DNA of 64,000 nucleotides from Lachnospiraceae bacterium (GTDB lineage Bacteria; Bacillota; Clostridia; Lachnospirales; Lachnospiraceae). The stretch spans positions 1 to 64,000 of the forward strand of contig JAFUTQ010000021.1 in assembly GCA_017484135.1 (NCBI GenBank), written 5' to 3'. This document shows, piece by piece, positions 43,501-51,392 of the stretch. Numbering within the stretch: position 1 is the first letter of the stretch; the number at the start of each line of letters is the position of its first letter. The notes under the pieces were generated by a model that worked only from the letters and a program-made list of their open reading frames with translations, was not told the origin of the DNA and made no database searches. A program made the position numbers and the translations under genes.

Positions 43501-45382
43501 TGCACCGGGAGACGTAGGCGATTACACGCTTCTGGTAACCACAAGCGGCACGACCTATCACGGAACCTTAGAGATTCCGTTTACGATCCGGGCAAAGGAC
43601 ATCGCAGACGCAGATATTACACTCGGTGCGACACTGACCTATGACGGAACTGAGCAGACAAAGGCGATCACAACGGTAGAGGTGGACAGTGTCACGCTTG
43701 GCAAGGACGACTATATCATCTCCGAAGACACCGACAAGGGAACCGATGCGGGCGAGTATACGCTGGTCATCGAGGGAACCGGAAACTATGCGGGCACGGC
43801 AGAGAAAACCTTTGAGATCAAAAAGGCAGATATCTCATCGGCAGCTGTTACTCTGGAGGAGGAAGGTCTGACCTACAACGGAGCAGTGCAGAATCCTCCG
43901 ATCAAGCGTGTAACCATCGCAGGCATCGGGGAGCCGTTGACAGAGGGCGTGGATTATACGATCCTGCAGAGCGAGGCGGCAAAGAATGCGAAAACATACA
44001 GCTATATTCTGTTGGGAAAGGGCAACTACACAGGCGTTACGGATGAGTTGACCTTCGAGATCAAAAAGGCAACCCCGTACCTGAACACGGCAGAGATCGG
44101 GACGACAGAGCAGGATGGACTGACACTGGCAGATGTTTCCATCACCGGACAGACCGCAGTTCTCTCAGAGGACGACGACACGACGGTAGAAGGCTCTTGG
44201 GCATGGGTTGACGAAACACTGACCTTGGAGGTTGGCGAAAATACCGCACAGGTTCGGTTCATACCGGCAGATGGGGAGAATTTCAACACACCTGAGGAGA
44301 AAGCGGTTACCGTAAACGTAGCGGAAGCAGTCATTCCTCCGGCTGTAAAGGCGGTTGTCACACCTGCGGCAATCAGTGTGGACAATGGAACCACAAAGGA
44401 TGAGATCAAGGGCAAGCTTCCGAAAACGGTCAATCTGACCATGGAGGATGGGGTTGAGGGCTCCTATATCGCAGCTGTGGAATGGTCAGACTTCACATAC
44501 GATGTGACAAAGACCAATGCACAGACACTTACCATCCAAGGAACCGTGACACAGGGCGGCGGTCTGGACTGGAGCTTAGTGGAAGCCGGAATCACGATTA
44601 CCGTAAATGTTGCGGCAAAACCGGCAGATCCTGAACCGGAAGAACCGGAAGAGCCGGAAGAGCCGGAGACTCCCGAGACTCCGCAGCAGGAGGATACCCC
44701 GGATAACAGCAGCACCTCGGAGGAGTCCGATACCCCGGACGACAGCAAGGCTGCGGACGATACAAAGAAATCAGAGGAGACCGAGACGGGCTGGGTAGAA
44801 AAAGACGGAACCTGGTATTATTACAGCGAGGACGGCGAGTCACAGACCGGCTGGGAGTATGTAAACGGCAGCTGGTATTATATGGACAGCACCGGCGCAA
44901 TGCAGACCGGCTGGGAGTATGTAAACGGCAGCTGGTATTATATGAACAGCGACGGCGCAATGCAGACCGGCTGGGAGCTGGTAAACGGAAGCTGGTATTA
45001 CATGAACAGCGACGGCGCAATGCAGACCGGCTGGGAGCTGGTAAACGGAAGCTGGTATTACATGAACAGCGACGGCGCAATGCAGACCGGCTGGCAGCTC
45101 GTAAACGGAAAATGGTACTATCTGAATGCCGACGGCGCAATGTTGACCGGCTGGCAACTCATAAACGACAAATGGTACTATCTGGATGAGAGCGGCGCAA
45201 TGCAGACCGGCTGGCTGCTCTTAGACGGCAAATGGTATTATCTGAATGCCGACGGCGCGATGCAGACCGGCTGGTATCAGGTAAACGGCAAATGGTATTA
45301 CAGCTATGCATCCGGTGTGATGGCAGTCAGCACGAGAATCGGCAGCTATCGCGTCAATGCAAACGGAGAATGGGTTCGATAA
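40544..45382 (+). CDS. Giant secreted YDG/MBG-domain surface protein with wall-binding repeats (copy 1)
   Basis: This 1612-residue protein has a signal peptide (KEVRKRLSAL, hydrophobic, cleavage near AYA-AD at about 42). A long array of immunoglobulin-like beta domains follows: several MBG-like units (YxGxxQ..., DAGEYT...GNYAG), and YDG units marked by KNYDGTT and KNYDGDE. A PEPEEPEEPE-type Pro/Glu linker near 44630-44760 leads to nine 20-residue WYY/GAMQTGW wall-binding repeats and a cap ending NANGEWVR. No LPXTG motif is seen. AAAGGAG precedes ATG 40544. The next gene is a paralogue with the same domain plan, and its leader sequence is shared. It is probably an adhesin or stalk; a ligand cannot be named. 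Confidence 0.88.
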   Translation: MKAKEVRKRLSALTLAAATAASFVPQTAYTAYAADNGTGVVSVQEIPETRIGDAGSTVQSKITFTASPQNGTVTLTDSSGAAITAGTTDVTAGTTVTVTATPDSKYALGKLEVKDQAGKVVDVTKTEEANTYTFLMPASDATITATFGKDIADSSYNITVAQSGTLKYTGEEQAPTFTVKEGTSNTLSEGTHYEVDVTKQTDAGEAYTATIKGIGDYAGEVTATWQIGKEDVSITELTGTNNNKYATTYEYSGNPLPTPTAANFNIAADKDAKVTFTWYKGDQTSATSLSDADKLSGAPTDVGTGAYTLVITVAAPDDGEKNYTSYSDATKATKKIKITVNKAKAVVKTEPQGKADLVYTGEAQELVTAGATDDGTIYYDTTSSVTIDDDHKKIPTKTDKGDYTVYYIVKGDDNHSNSDEKSIKVSIKQATGTVKKAPQAKDLTYNGVDQDLVEAGEAVAGTIEYSTDNSTWSDSVPQAINAGTYTVYYRVKGTADVTESAVSKVTVTIKKAVLTADDLEIDTTSTLTKNYDGTTASTATAKIKSSYLSNALSGAAVDGTAVYNSANVKEADKITFTTKADDSKTNYTVPAGLEISLTQTDNSNVKITKATPTIGSDVAASDIIYGQTYEDSEITGTVTLGSDANAPEVAGSFEFDSPTTKPGAAGTVSNVNYTFTPDDKDNYNTKSGTVSVEVNKKTLSATIQGTFTKNYDGDETITLSAAPDTPELSLKLNEDDIEDGDTVQIDATNIVYTFATSDVGTNLKVLAKPAANQSGLTGSSAGNYLLPTDGISANVGTIKAAAVNPSTPSAYQVATGTEETCYYDLSELLSSTVAEGVTEYLAEVANDTAGIIGADGLTVTGATLAIPVNAVETAGEQATIEVRFRSTNYTITSVYLTVETKEMNAVNISGITVKGGDTTETPIDAETLENARFLTYKSGATVSEDHTALEFTDADTGSILNNTTVGTPDYTWYKVDTAGNKEKLAAAPGDVGDYTLLVTTSGTTYHGTLEIPFTIRAKDIADADITLGATLTYDGTEQTKAITTVEVDSVTLGKDDYIISEDTDKGTDAGEYTLVIEGTGNYAGTAEKTFEIKKADISSAAVTLEEEGLTYNGAVQNPPIKRVTIAGIGEPLTEGVDYTILQSEAAKNAKTYSYILLGKGNYTGVTDELTFEIKKATPYLNTAEIGTTEQDGLTLADVSITGQTAVLSEDDDTTVEGSWAWVDETLTLEVGENTAQVRFIPADGENFNTPEEKAVTVNVAEAVIPPAVKAVVTPAAISVDNGTTKDEIKGKLPKTVNLTMEDGVEGSYIAAVEWSDFTYDVTKTNAQTLTIQGTVTQGGGLDWSLVEAGITITVNVAAKPADPEPEEPEEPEEPETPETPQQEDTPDNSSTSEESDTPDDSKAADDTKKSEETETGWVEKDGTWYYYSEDGESQTGWEYVNGSWYYMDSTGAMQTGWEYVNGSWYYMNSDGAMQTGWELVNGSWYYMNSDGAMQTGWELVNGSWYYMNSDGAMQTGWQLVNGKWYYLNADGAMLTGWQLINDKWYYLDESGAMQTGWLLLDGKWYYLNADGAMQTGWYQVNGKWYYSYASGVMAVSTRIGSYRVNANGEWVR
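44780..45310 (+). repeat. 60-bp tandem repeats encoding wall-binding units (copy 1)
   Basis: Nine units of about 60 bp. The units around 44968-45087 are identical or nearly so at the DNA level, indicating recent duplication or gene conversion. Confidence 0.85.
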
Positions 45383-45405
45383 ATCGAGAGTTCTGATGGA
45401 GCAGG

Positions 45406-45483
45406 GAAGGGGCAGCTGCCCCTCTCGCCACACGGGAAGCCTTTCCTTTTGGTCAAAGGCTTCCCCACGAACCTCCTGCTCAA
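45406..45483 (+). other. Structured multibranch element after surface protein 1
   Basis: Outer arms GAGCAGG and CCTGCTC enclose a GGGGCAG-CTGCCCC hairpin and a strong stem GGGAAGCCTTT/AAAGGCTTCCC. There is no T-tract. It directly precedes a separate terminator at 45487-45528. Confidence 0.6.
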
Positions 45484-45486
45484 AGA

Positions 45487-45528
45487 GGTGTAAAGCCTGT
45501 GAAAGCACAGGTTTTACACCCTTTTTTT
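45487..45528 (+). terminator. Intrinsic terminator after surface protein 1
   Basis: GGTGTAAA-g-CCTGTG pairs with CACAGG-t-TTTACACC, followed by C and seven T residues. Confidence 0.88.
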
Positions 45529-45573
45529 GCGCAGGAGCGCGTCCGTTCATTCCGTGATGAGCGGATTTAAGTA

Positions 45574-45602
45574 TTGAAAAGAGGACATTAAGAGTGTACA
45601 AT
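45574..45602 (+). promoter_or_regulatory. Promoter of the second giant surface protein
   Basis: TTGAAA (45574-45579), 17 bases, TACAAT (45597-45602), with AACGTTAAAGGTT at 45608-45620 as in copy 1. Confidence 0.65.
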
Positions 45603-45687
45603 TAAAAACGTTAAAGGTTTGTGACGAAGAGGGAAACATGAAACCACGTAACCATGCATACAAATGCAGAAGGAAAGGAGCAGATTT

Positions 45688-48600
45688 ATGAAAGTAAGAG
45701 AAGCAGGAAAACGGCTGTCCGCGCTGGCAATGGCAGTGGCAACGGCAGCGTCTTTGATGCCGCAGACGGCATACACCGCTTATGCGGCTTCCTGCACGGC
45801 AGAGCAAGTCTCTGTGCAGGAAATCCCGGAGACGCGGATCGGAACCGGAGAGACGGACATTTCAACTGCGTCAATCACGCAGACAACTTCGCTGACATAC
45901 GATGGGACGACAACGTATAAGCCGACGTTCGCAATCGGTGGGAAAACGCTGAATCCGGATACGGATTATACGATCAAGAGTGGTACAGCGGAGGCAAAAG
46001 ATGCGGGAATATACTATGTGACCATTGCGGGAACGGGCAGTTATACCGGTGAAAAACGGGTGAGCTGGAATATCAGCCGCAAACAGGCAGAGATAAAAGA
46101 ATTGGCGAGCACCGATGAGAAGAAATATAATCTTACGCCTGCATACACCGGCGATCCCATTGCGGAGCCGAAGAGAGAGAACTTTTCGATCGAGGCAGCT
46201 TCCGATGAAAACGTTTCCTTTACGTGGTACGACGGTGATTTTACGTCCACAGCTTTGGATGAGGAAAAAAAGCGGGAATCCGAGCCGATCAATGTGGGAA
46301 CTTACACCCTGGTGATCAATGTGTCAACCGCCGGCAATTACAGCCAAAATGAGGCAAAGTTTAAGGTCGAGGTGAAAAAAGCAACCGCTGCGGCAGAGCT
46401 TAAGGCGAACGAACTGACCTATACCGGAAAGGAACAGGCGCTGGTCACGGTCAAAACACCGGCAGATGAGGGCTGTACAATTTACTATAGCAATACTGCA
46501 AATATTGACTTTAGCGCGAATGGCTCGACGACGATTCCGAAGGAAAAGAATGCGGGCACCTATAAGGTATACTACAGAATCAAGGGAGACAGCAACCACG
46601 AGGATTCTGCCGAAGCATCGATCGAGGTAGAAATCAAAAAAGCGTCTCCGAACATATCGGACGTGAAAGCGCCCGTGCAAAAGATCATTCCCTACAACGG
46701 AAAGGAGCAGGAGCTGGTAAAGGCGGGGGAGACCTCCGTCGGAACGCTGGAGTACAGCATAGATAACCAATCCACCTGGAGTACAGAGGTCCCGAAGGGA
46801 AAAAATGCAGGCGACTATGTGGTGTATTACCGGGTACAGGCAGACTCCACGAATGTAAATGCGAGTGATGTACAGAGCGTCACCACGACGATCAAAAAAG
46901 CAGAGCTTACGGCGGACAATCTAAAGCTGGATTCGTCTTCCGTACTTACCAAAACCTATGACGGAACCACCGCGGTTGACGCTGGCAAGATCAAGGTTGT
47001 GCTCCAGAGCAGTGACAAGGTAACCATTGACGGAACGGTCTTTGTGACGGGAACCGCAGTCTATAACGATGCCAACGCAGACAAGGCAGACACGATTACC
47101 TTTACGACCACCGCCGATGACACCAATGCCAACTACACGATTCCGGCAGGGCTGCAGCTTTCGATCCAAAACAGCACGGATACACCGGTGGCTGTTTCAC
47201 AGGCAGAACCGACGCTTAGCGATGTGAAGGCAACCGCAGCTGCCTATCGGCAGACCCTTGCGGATTCCACGATCACGGGAACGGCAACCCTCGGTACCGG
47301 CACGGACGCGCCGAAGGTAGCGGGAGACTTTGCGTTTGACGCACCGGATACCATACTGGCTGCAATCGGCAGTGCTGACTATGCTTATACCTTCCAACCG
47401 AAGGATGAGATCAACTACAAATCGGTAAGCGGCACAGTTTCGGTAACGGTTGAGCCGAAGGTATTGAACGCCACCTTAACCGGAAGCTTTGAAAAGGTAT
47501 ATGACACCAAGACGAACATTACGCTGACCGGGACGGAGCTGTCCCTGACCTTAAACGCGGCCGATATTGAGGACGGGGAAACGGTTACGATTGACACAGA
47601 CGGCATCGAATATGCATTTGAAAAACCGGATGTTGGAACGAACCTGAAGATCATTGCAAAGCCGAAGTCGGGTCATACCGGATTGACAGGCACCGACGCG
47701 GCACATTATCAGTTGCCGGAGGAGGGCATCTCCGCAAATGTAGGAACCATTAACAAACAGGCGGTTACGCCGACAGCTCCGTCGGCTTATCCGGTGGCGA
47801 CAGCTTCCGCGGAGAGCTATTACTATGATTTGAGCGGGCTCTTGGACGCTGCGGTTGCCGCGGACGTGACAAAGTATGAGGCGCAGCTTTCGAAAAACGA
47901 GGACGGTGTCATCGATGCGGAGACCAATGCAAAGCTGACCGTTACGGGCGCGACGCTCGCGATTCCGGTCAGCGCGGTAGCCGACGAAGAAAAGAAGGCG
48001 GAAATCACGGTTTCCTTTACGGGCAAAAATTATGAGATCGCAGACGTCGTGATTCCGGTCGAGACGAAGAAAATGACCGCGGTAAAGCTTTCGGGCATCA
48101 CGGTCCAGGGCGGGGATTCGTCCGAAACACCGATTGGAGCCGATACGGCAGAGGAGAAGCGGGTTCTGACCTATGTGAAGGGGACGGCCGTCAGCGTGGT
48201 TGACACCGCGTTAAAGATCAGCAAGGCAGAGGGCGGTGGTCTGGTAAGCGATGCCGGCACACTGACCTATACCTGGTACAAGGTGGATGCGGATGGAAAC
48301 AAGGAGAAGCTTACCGCAGCGCCGGAGGAGACAGGCGATTACGCGCTTCTCGCAGTAACCGACGGCACGACCTATCACGGAACCCTTGAGATTCCGTTTA
48401 CGATCAAGGCAAGGGATATCAAGGATGCCGAGATTACGCTGAAGGATGACGCGCTGATCTACAACGGAACCGGGCAGACCTTCACGATTACACAGGTAAC
48501 GGTAAATGGAACCGCACTTGTTGTGAAGGATGACTATCTCATTTCCGAGGGAAGCGACCAGGCAACCGATGCGGGAACCTACACTCTGATCATCGAGGGA

Positions 48601-49950
48601 ACCGGAAATTATGAGGGCACGGCAGAGAAAACCTTTGAGATCAAAAAGGCAAGCATCGCAGCTGCGGTCATCACGCTGGAGCAGGAAGGAAAACTGACCT
48701 ATAACGGCAAGGTGCAGAATCCGGTCAAGAGCGTGGAAATCGAGGGGATTACCGGAGCGCTCGAAGAGGGTACGGATTACACGATTTTGCAGAGCGAGAC
48801 TGCAAAGAATGTCGGAACGTACAGCTTTGCGCTTTCCGGCAAGGGCAACTTTACCGGAATGACGGACGAGGCAAGCTTTACGATCGCACAGGCAAAGCCC
48901 CATGTGGCATTGATTGAGATCAAGGTAACCGGAGAGGACGGAATGAAGCTTTCGGAGGTTCCGCTGACGGAACTGGCTGCGACTGTGTCTCAGAACGACA
49001 CGACACCGATTTCCGGTACATGGAGCTGGAAGAACAAAGAGCAGGAGCTGCAAACAGGAGAAAATGAGGTGTACGCAAGCTTTACCTCCGAGGATGAAAA
49101 TTTTACGGATCTGGCTGCGGTAATCGTTAAGGTAACGGTAGAGGAGCCGGAGGAAGACGACGATGATACAGACGACGACAATCAGGGGGAGAATCCTCCT
49201 TCCAATCCCGTAACGCCGACCAATCCGACACCGTCTTCCGGCAGCAATCATGGCGCGGGCAACGCGCAGACCTCCGGAAGCGGAAATGCACAGACCTCCG
49301 GAAGCGGAAGCGCACAGACCTCCGGGAGCAGACAGGCTTCCACGGAAACCGAAACGGGCTGGGTAGAAAAAGACGGCACCTGGTATTATTACAGCGAGGA
49401 CGGCGAGACACAGACCGGCTGGGAGCTTGTCAATGGCAGTTGGTACTATATGGACAGTACCGGAGCGATGCAGACGGGCTGGATTCAGGACGGCGAAATC
49501 TGGTATTATGCGAGCGGAAGCGGAGCGATGCAGATCGGCTGGGTCAATGACGGCGACATCTGGTACTATACGAGCGGAAGCGGAGCGATGCAGACGGGCT
49601 GGGTCAATGACGGCGGCACCTGGTACTATACGAGCGGCAGCGGGGCAATGCAGACGGGCTGGCAGCTCATAGACGGAACGTGGTACTATCTGAGTGACAG
49701 CGGAGCAATGCAGACGGGCTGGCAGCTCATAGGCGGAACGTGGTACTATCTGAGTGGCAGCGGAGCAATGCAGACGGGCTGGCAGCGCATAGGCGGAAGC
49801 TGGTATTATCTGAGTGGCAGCGGAGCAATGCAGACCGGCTGGTATCAGGTAGGCGGAAAATGGTATTACAGCTATGCATCCGGTGTGATGGCGGCAAATA
49901 CAAGAATTGGCAGCTATCGCATTGATGCGAACGGAGTGTGGGTGAGATAA
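45688..49950 (+). CDS. Giant secreted YDG/MBG-domain surface protein with wall-binding repeats (copy 2)
   Basis: This 1420-residue paralogue of the preceding surface protein has the same signal peptide type (KRLSALAMAVATAASLMPQT), MBG-like and YDG units (KTYDGTT, KVYDTKT), and the shared segment TYHGTLEIPFTI near the end of the array. The linker is different: acidic, then Asn/Pro/Ser/Gly-rich with three AQTSGSG units (about 49250-49330). Nine WYY wall-binding repeats and the cap NANGVWVR finish the protein. AAAGGAG precedes ATG 45688. Conserved bases extend from the promoter through the signal peptide, showing tandem duplication followed by divergence of the linker and domain number. Confidence 0.88.
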   Translation: MKVREAGKRLSALAMAVATAASLMPQTAYTAYAASCTAEQVSVQEIPETRIGTGETDISTASITQTTSLTYDGTTTYKPTFAIGGKTLNPDTDYTIKSGTAEAKDAGIYYVTIAGTGSYTGEKRVSWNISRKQAEIKELASTDEKKYNLTPAYTGDPIAEPKRENFSIEAASDENVSFTWYDGDFTSTALDEEKKRESEPINVGTYTLVINVSTAGNYSQNEAKFKVEVKKATAAAELKANELTYTGKEQALVTVKTPADEGCTIYYSNTANIDFSANGSTTIPKEKNAGTYKVYYRIKGDSNHEDSAEASIEVEIKKASPNISDVKAPVQKIIPYNGKEQELVKAGETSVGTLEYSIDNQSTWSTEVPKGKNAGDYVVYYRVQADSTNVNASDVQSVTTTIKKAELTADNLKLDSSSVLTKTYDGTTAVDAGKIKVVLQSSDKVTIDGTVFVTGTAVYNDANADKADTITFTTTADDTNANYTIPAGLQLSIQNSTDTPVAVSQAEPTLSDVKATAAAYRQTLADSTITGTATLGTGTDAPKVAGDFAFDAPDTILAAIGSADYAYTFQPKDEINYKSVSGTVSVTVEPKVLNATLTGSFEKVYDTKTNITLTGTELSLTLNAADIEDGETVTIDTDGIEYAFEKPDVGTNLKIIAKPKSGHTGLTGTDAAHYQLPEEGISANVGTINKQAVTPTAPSAYPVATASAESYYYDLSGLLDAAVAADVTKYEAQLSKNEDGVIDAETNAKLTVTGATLAIPVSAVADEEKKAEITVSFTGKNYEIADVVIPVETKKMTAVKLSGITVQGGDSSETPIGADTAEEKRVLTYVKGTAVSVVDTALKISKAEGGGLVSDAGTLTYTWYKVDADGNKEKLTAAPEETGDYALLAVTDGTTYHGTLEIPFTIKARDIKDAEITLKDDALIYNGTGQTFTITQVTVNGTALVVKDDYLISEGSDQATDAGTYTLIIEGTGNYEGTAEKTFEIKKASIAAAVITLEQEGKLTYNGKVQNPVKSVEIEGITGALEEGTDYTILQSETAKNVGTYSFALSGKGNFTGMTDEASFTIAQAKPHVALIEIKVTGEDGMKLSEVPLTELAATVSQNDTTPISGTWSWKNKEQELQTGENEVYASFTSEDENFTDLAAVIVKVTVEEPEEDDDDTDDDNQGENPPSNPVTPTNPTPSSGSNHGAGNAQTSGSGNAQTSGSGSAQTSGSRQASTETETGWVEKDGTWYYYSEDGETQTGWELVNGSWYYMDSTGAMQTGWIQDGEIWYYASGSGAMQIGWVNDGDIWYYTSGSGAMQTGWVNDGGTWYYTSGSGAMQTGWQLIDGTWYYLSDSGAMQTGWQLIGGTWYYLSGSGAMQTGWQRIGGSWYYLSGSGAMQTGWYQVGGKWYYSYASGVMAANTRIGSYRIDANGVWVR
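49360..49880 (+). repeat. 60-bp tandem repeats encoding wall-binding units (copy 2)
   Basis: Nine imperfect 60-bp units. Their DNA is closer to the units at 13.4-13.8 kb (GCGGAAGCGGAGCGATGCAG core) than one would expect from protein conservation alone, suggesting recombination between loci. Confidence 0.8.
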
Positions 49951-50043
49951 ACAGGGGAGTGAAAGAACTATTTGGAAAGGCCGGTGCGGGGCTTGTTGGC
50001 TCTGTACCGGCAAAATTATTGAATGTCAGAAAGGATTGATACG

Positions 50044-50601
50044 ATGGAACAGATCAAGCGGATTCAAAGAACCTTAAAATACAAAGGGGCAATCGTGGAT
50101 GTCTATTCGGATACGATGCAGCTGCCGGACGGGACAACCGCGGAGTGGGACTTTGTTGCACACCGCAAGGGTGCGGCTGCGGTGGTTCCGGTTACATCGG
50201 AAGGAGAGATTCTGATGGTGCATCAGTACCGCAATGCGCTGGATCGCGAGACAATCGAGATTCCGGCGGGAGCCAGAGACAGTCTGACCGAGGACACGAA
50301 GGTGTGTGCGCTGCGTGAGCTGGAGGAGGAAACGGGATACCGGGCCGGAAAGATCGAAAAGCTGCTTTCCTTAAAAACCACGGTGGCATTCTGCAACGAG
50401 TTTATTGATGTATACCTGGCGACGGAGCTTATCCCCGGAAAACAAAATCTGGATCCGGAGGAATTTATTGATGTGCATACCTATAAGCTGCAGGAGCTTT
50501 TGGACATGATTTATGCGGGAACCATTCAGGACAGCAAAACGGTTGCCGGAGTTCTGGCATATTACGGGAAATACGGGAATAGAATAGAAGAAAAAGAGTA
50601 A
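50044..50601 (+). CDS. NUDIX hydrolase, ADP-ribose pyrophosphatase type
   Basis: This 185-residue enzyme is predicted to cleave ADP-ribose or related nucleotide sugars. The Nudix box runs through the segment starting GARDSLTEDTK and ending RELEEETGY, preceded by VPVTSEGEILMVHQYRNALD and ETIEIPAG, the NudF/YqkG pattern. ATG 50044 has AAAGGA nearby, whereas ATG 50023 has no ribosome binding site. It precedes a SpoIIM-like gene, the same neighbourhood as nudF and spoIIM in Bacillus. A weak GCCGGT/ACCGGC hairpin lies at about 49979-50011 upstream. Confidence 0.92.
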   Translation: MEQIKRIQRTLKYKGAIVDVYSDTMQLPDGTTAEWDFVAHRKGAAAVVPVTSEGEILMVHQYRNALDRETIEIPAGARDSLTEDTKVCALRELEEETGYRAGKIEKLLSLKTTVAFCNEFIDVYLATELIPGKQNLDPEEFIDVHTYKLQELLDMIYAGTIQDSKTVAGVLAYYGKYGNRIEEKE

Positions 50602-50613
50602 GACAAGTGTGGT

Positions 50614-51216
50614 ATGAGGAAAAGGTTGGCGCTAAGGAAGTTAAGGAAGCGAAGAGGACATAAAGAATACAGGGAACGGAAGGGATTTCTGCCGTTGGAG
50701 ATCACGTTTTTTTTAGCCTTTTTTGCAGGAATTATTCTTGCGAATTTGTATGGGAAAAATAAAACGGGGCAGTACGGCGCCGTAAATACTTATTTTCTGC
50801 AGCAGCTCAAACAAACCTCGTTTCGGGGAAACGAGTATCTGCTGTATGTGGCGGGAATCCGGCTTCCGGTGATATTGGGATTGTTTCTGCTTGGGATGAC
50901 GGCAGCCTATGCGGTGGTTCACTATGCTTATGTCAGCTATGCGGGAGCCTCGCTGGGGTTTTTATTTGTGACAGGGGTCATGAGTCTGGGAATCCGTCGG
51001 CTGCCGTTTCTGATTCTTTCCCTATTTCCACATGGACTCTTTTATGTGCTGGTCTACGCAGGGATGGTTCGGCTGCAGTGGGGCTATCACAGAAATTACC
51101 GTAAGCGCAGCGTGAGGGAGTGGGTGGAGACGTGCGCCATGCTCACGCTGCTTTTGACCATAGGGATCCTGCTGGAGGTCTATGTGGCTCCCGATCTGTG
51201 CAGAAAGGTGCTGTAG
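50614..51216 (+). CDS. Stage II sporulation protein M-like membrane protein
   Basis: This 200-residue protein has a very basic N-terminus (RKRLALRKLRKRR) followed by about five membrane segments and ends GILLEVYVAPDL, as in SpoIIM. SpoIIM belongs to the DMP complex that drives septal peptidoglycan remodelling and engulfment. The putative start lies 12 bases after the NUDIX stop with GTATGAGG-type context, so the two are probably co-transcribed. The similarity is moderate, so a wider DUF95-family membrane role is possible. Confidence 0.8.
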   Translation: MRKRLALRKLRKRRGHKEYRERKGFLPLEITFFLAFFAGIILANLYGKNKTGQYGAVNTYFLQQLKQTSFRGNEYLLYVAGIRLPVILGLFLLGMTAAYAVVHYAYVSYAGASLGFLFVTGVMSLGIRRLPFLILSLFPHGLFYVLVYAGMVRLQWGYHRNYRKRSVREWVETCAMLTLLLTIGILLEVYVAPDLCRKVL

Positions 51217-51232
51217 CATTTGCAATAAACAG

Positions 51233-51369
51233 CTGGCAACACGACCGGGTACTCTCTCGGGGCACTTGAAAAACGTCGGTTCTTGGCTTGCGTATTCTGC
51301 AAGCCTAGTACCGCTACGTTTTTCGCGTAGCGAGAGCGTGCCCCGAAGAGTACCCGGTCGTGCTGCCAG
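51233..51369. repeat. Very long nested hairpin between convergent genes
   Basis: CTGGCA at 51233 pairs with TGCCAG ending at 51369, and the arms continue through CACGACCGGGTACTCT and CGGGGCAC with only small bulges, giving over 30 bp of stem. Inside are GAAAAACGT/ACGTTTTTC, GGT/ACC and GCTTGC/GCAAGC pairs, plus an alternative hairpin GCTACG/CGTAGC. There is no T-tract. It lies between the SpoIIM-like gene (+) and DAHP synthase (-). Confidence 0.85.
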
Positions 51370-51392
51370 CGTCCGTATATGGAGGTAAAGGT

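Noticed and set aside
44780..45310. Regular repeats as a CRISPR array
   Set aside because: The 60-bp units are contiguous, in frame and encode wall-binding modules; there are no unique spacers and no cas genes. The same applies to the 12-bp repeats at 40112-40207.
48211..50013. A 600-residue open frame on the minus strand opposite surface protein 2
   Set aside because: It lies antisense to a repeat-rich gene with strong signal peptide and wall-binding evidence. The frame is a by-product of the repeated codons, and its translation is His/Pro/Arg-rich repeats with no ribosome binding site.
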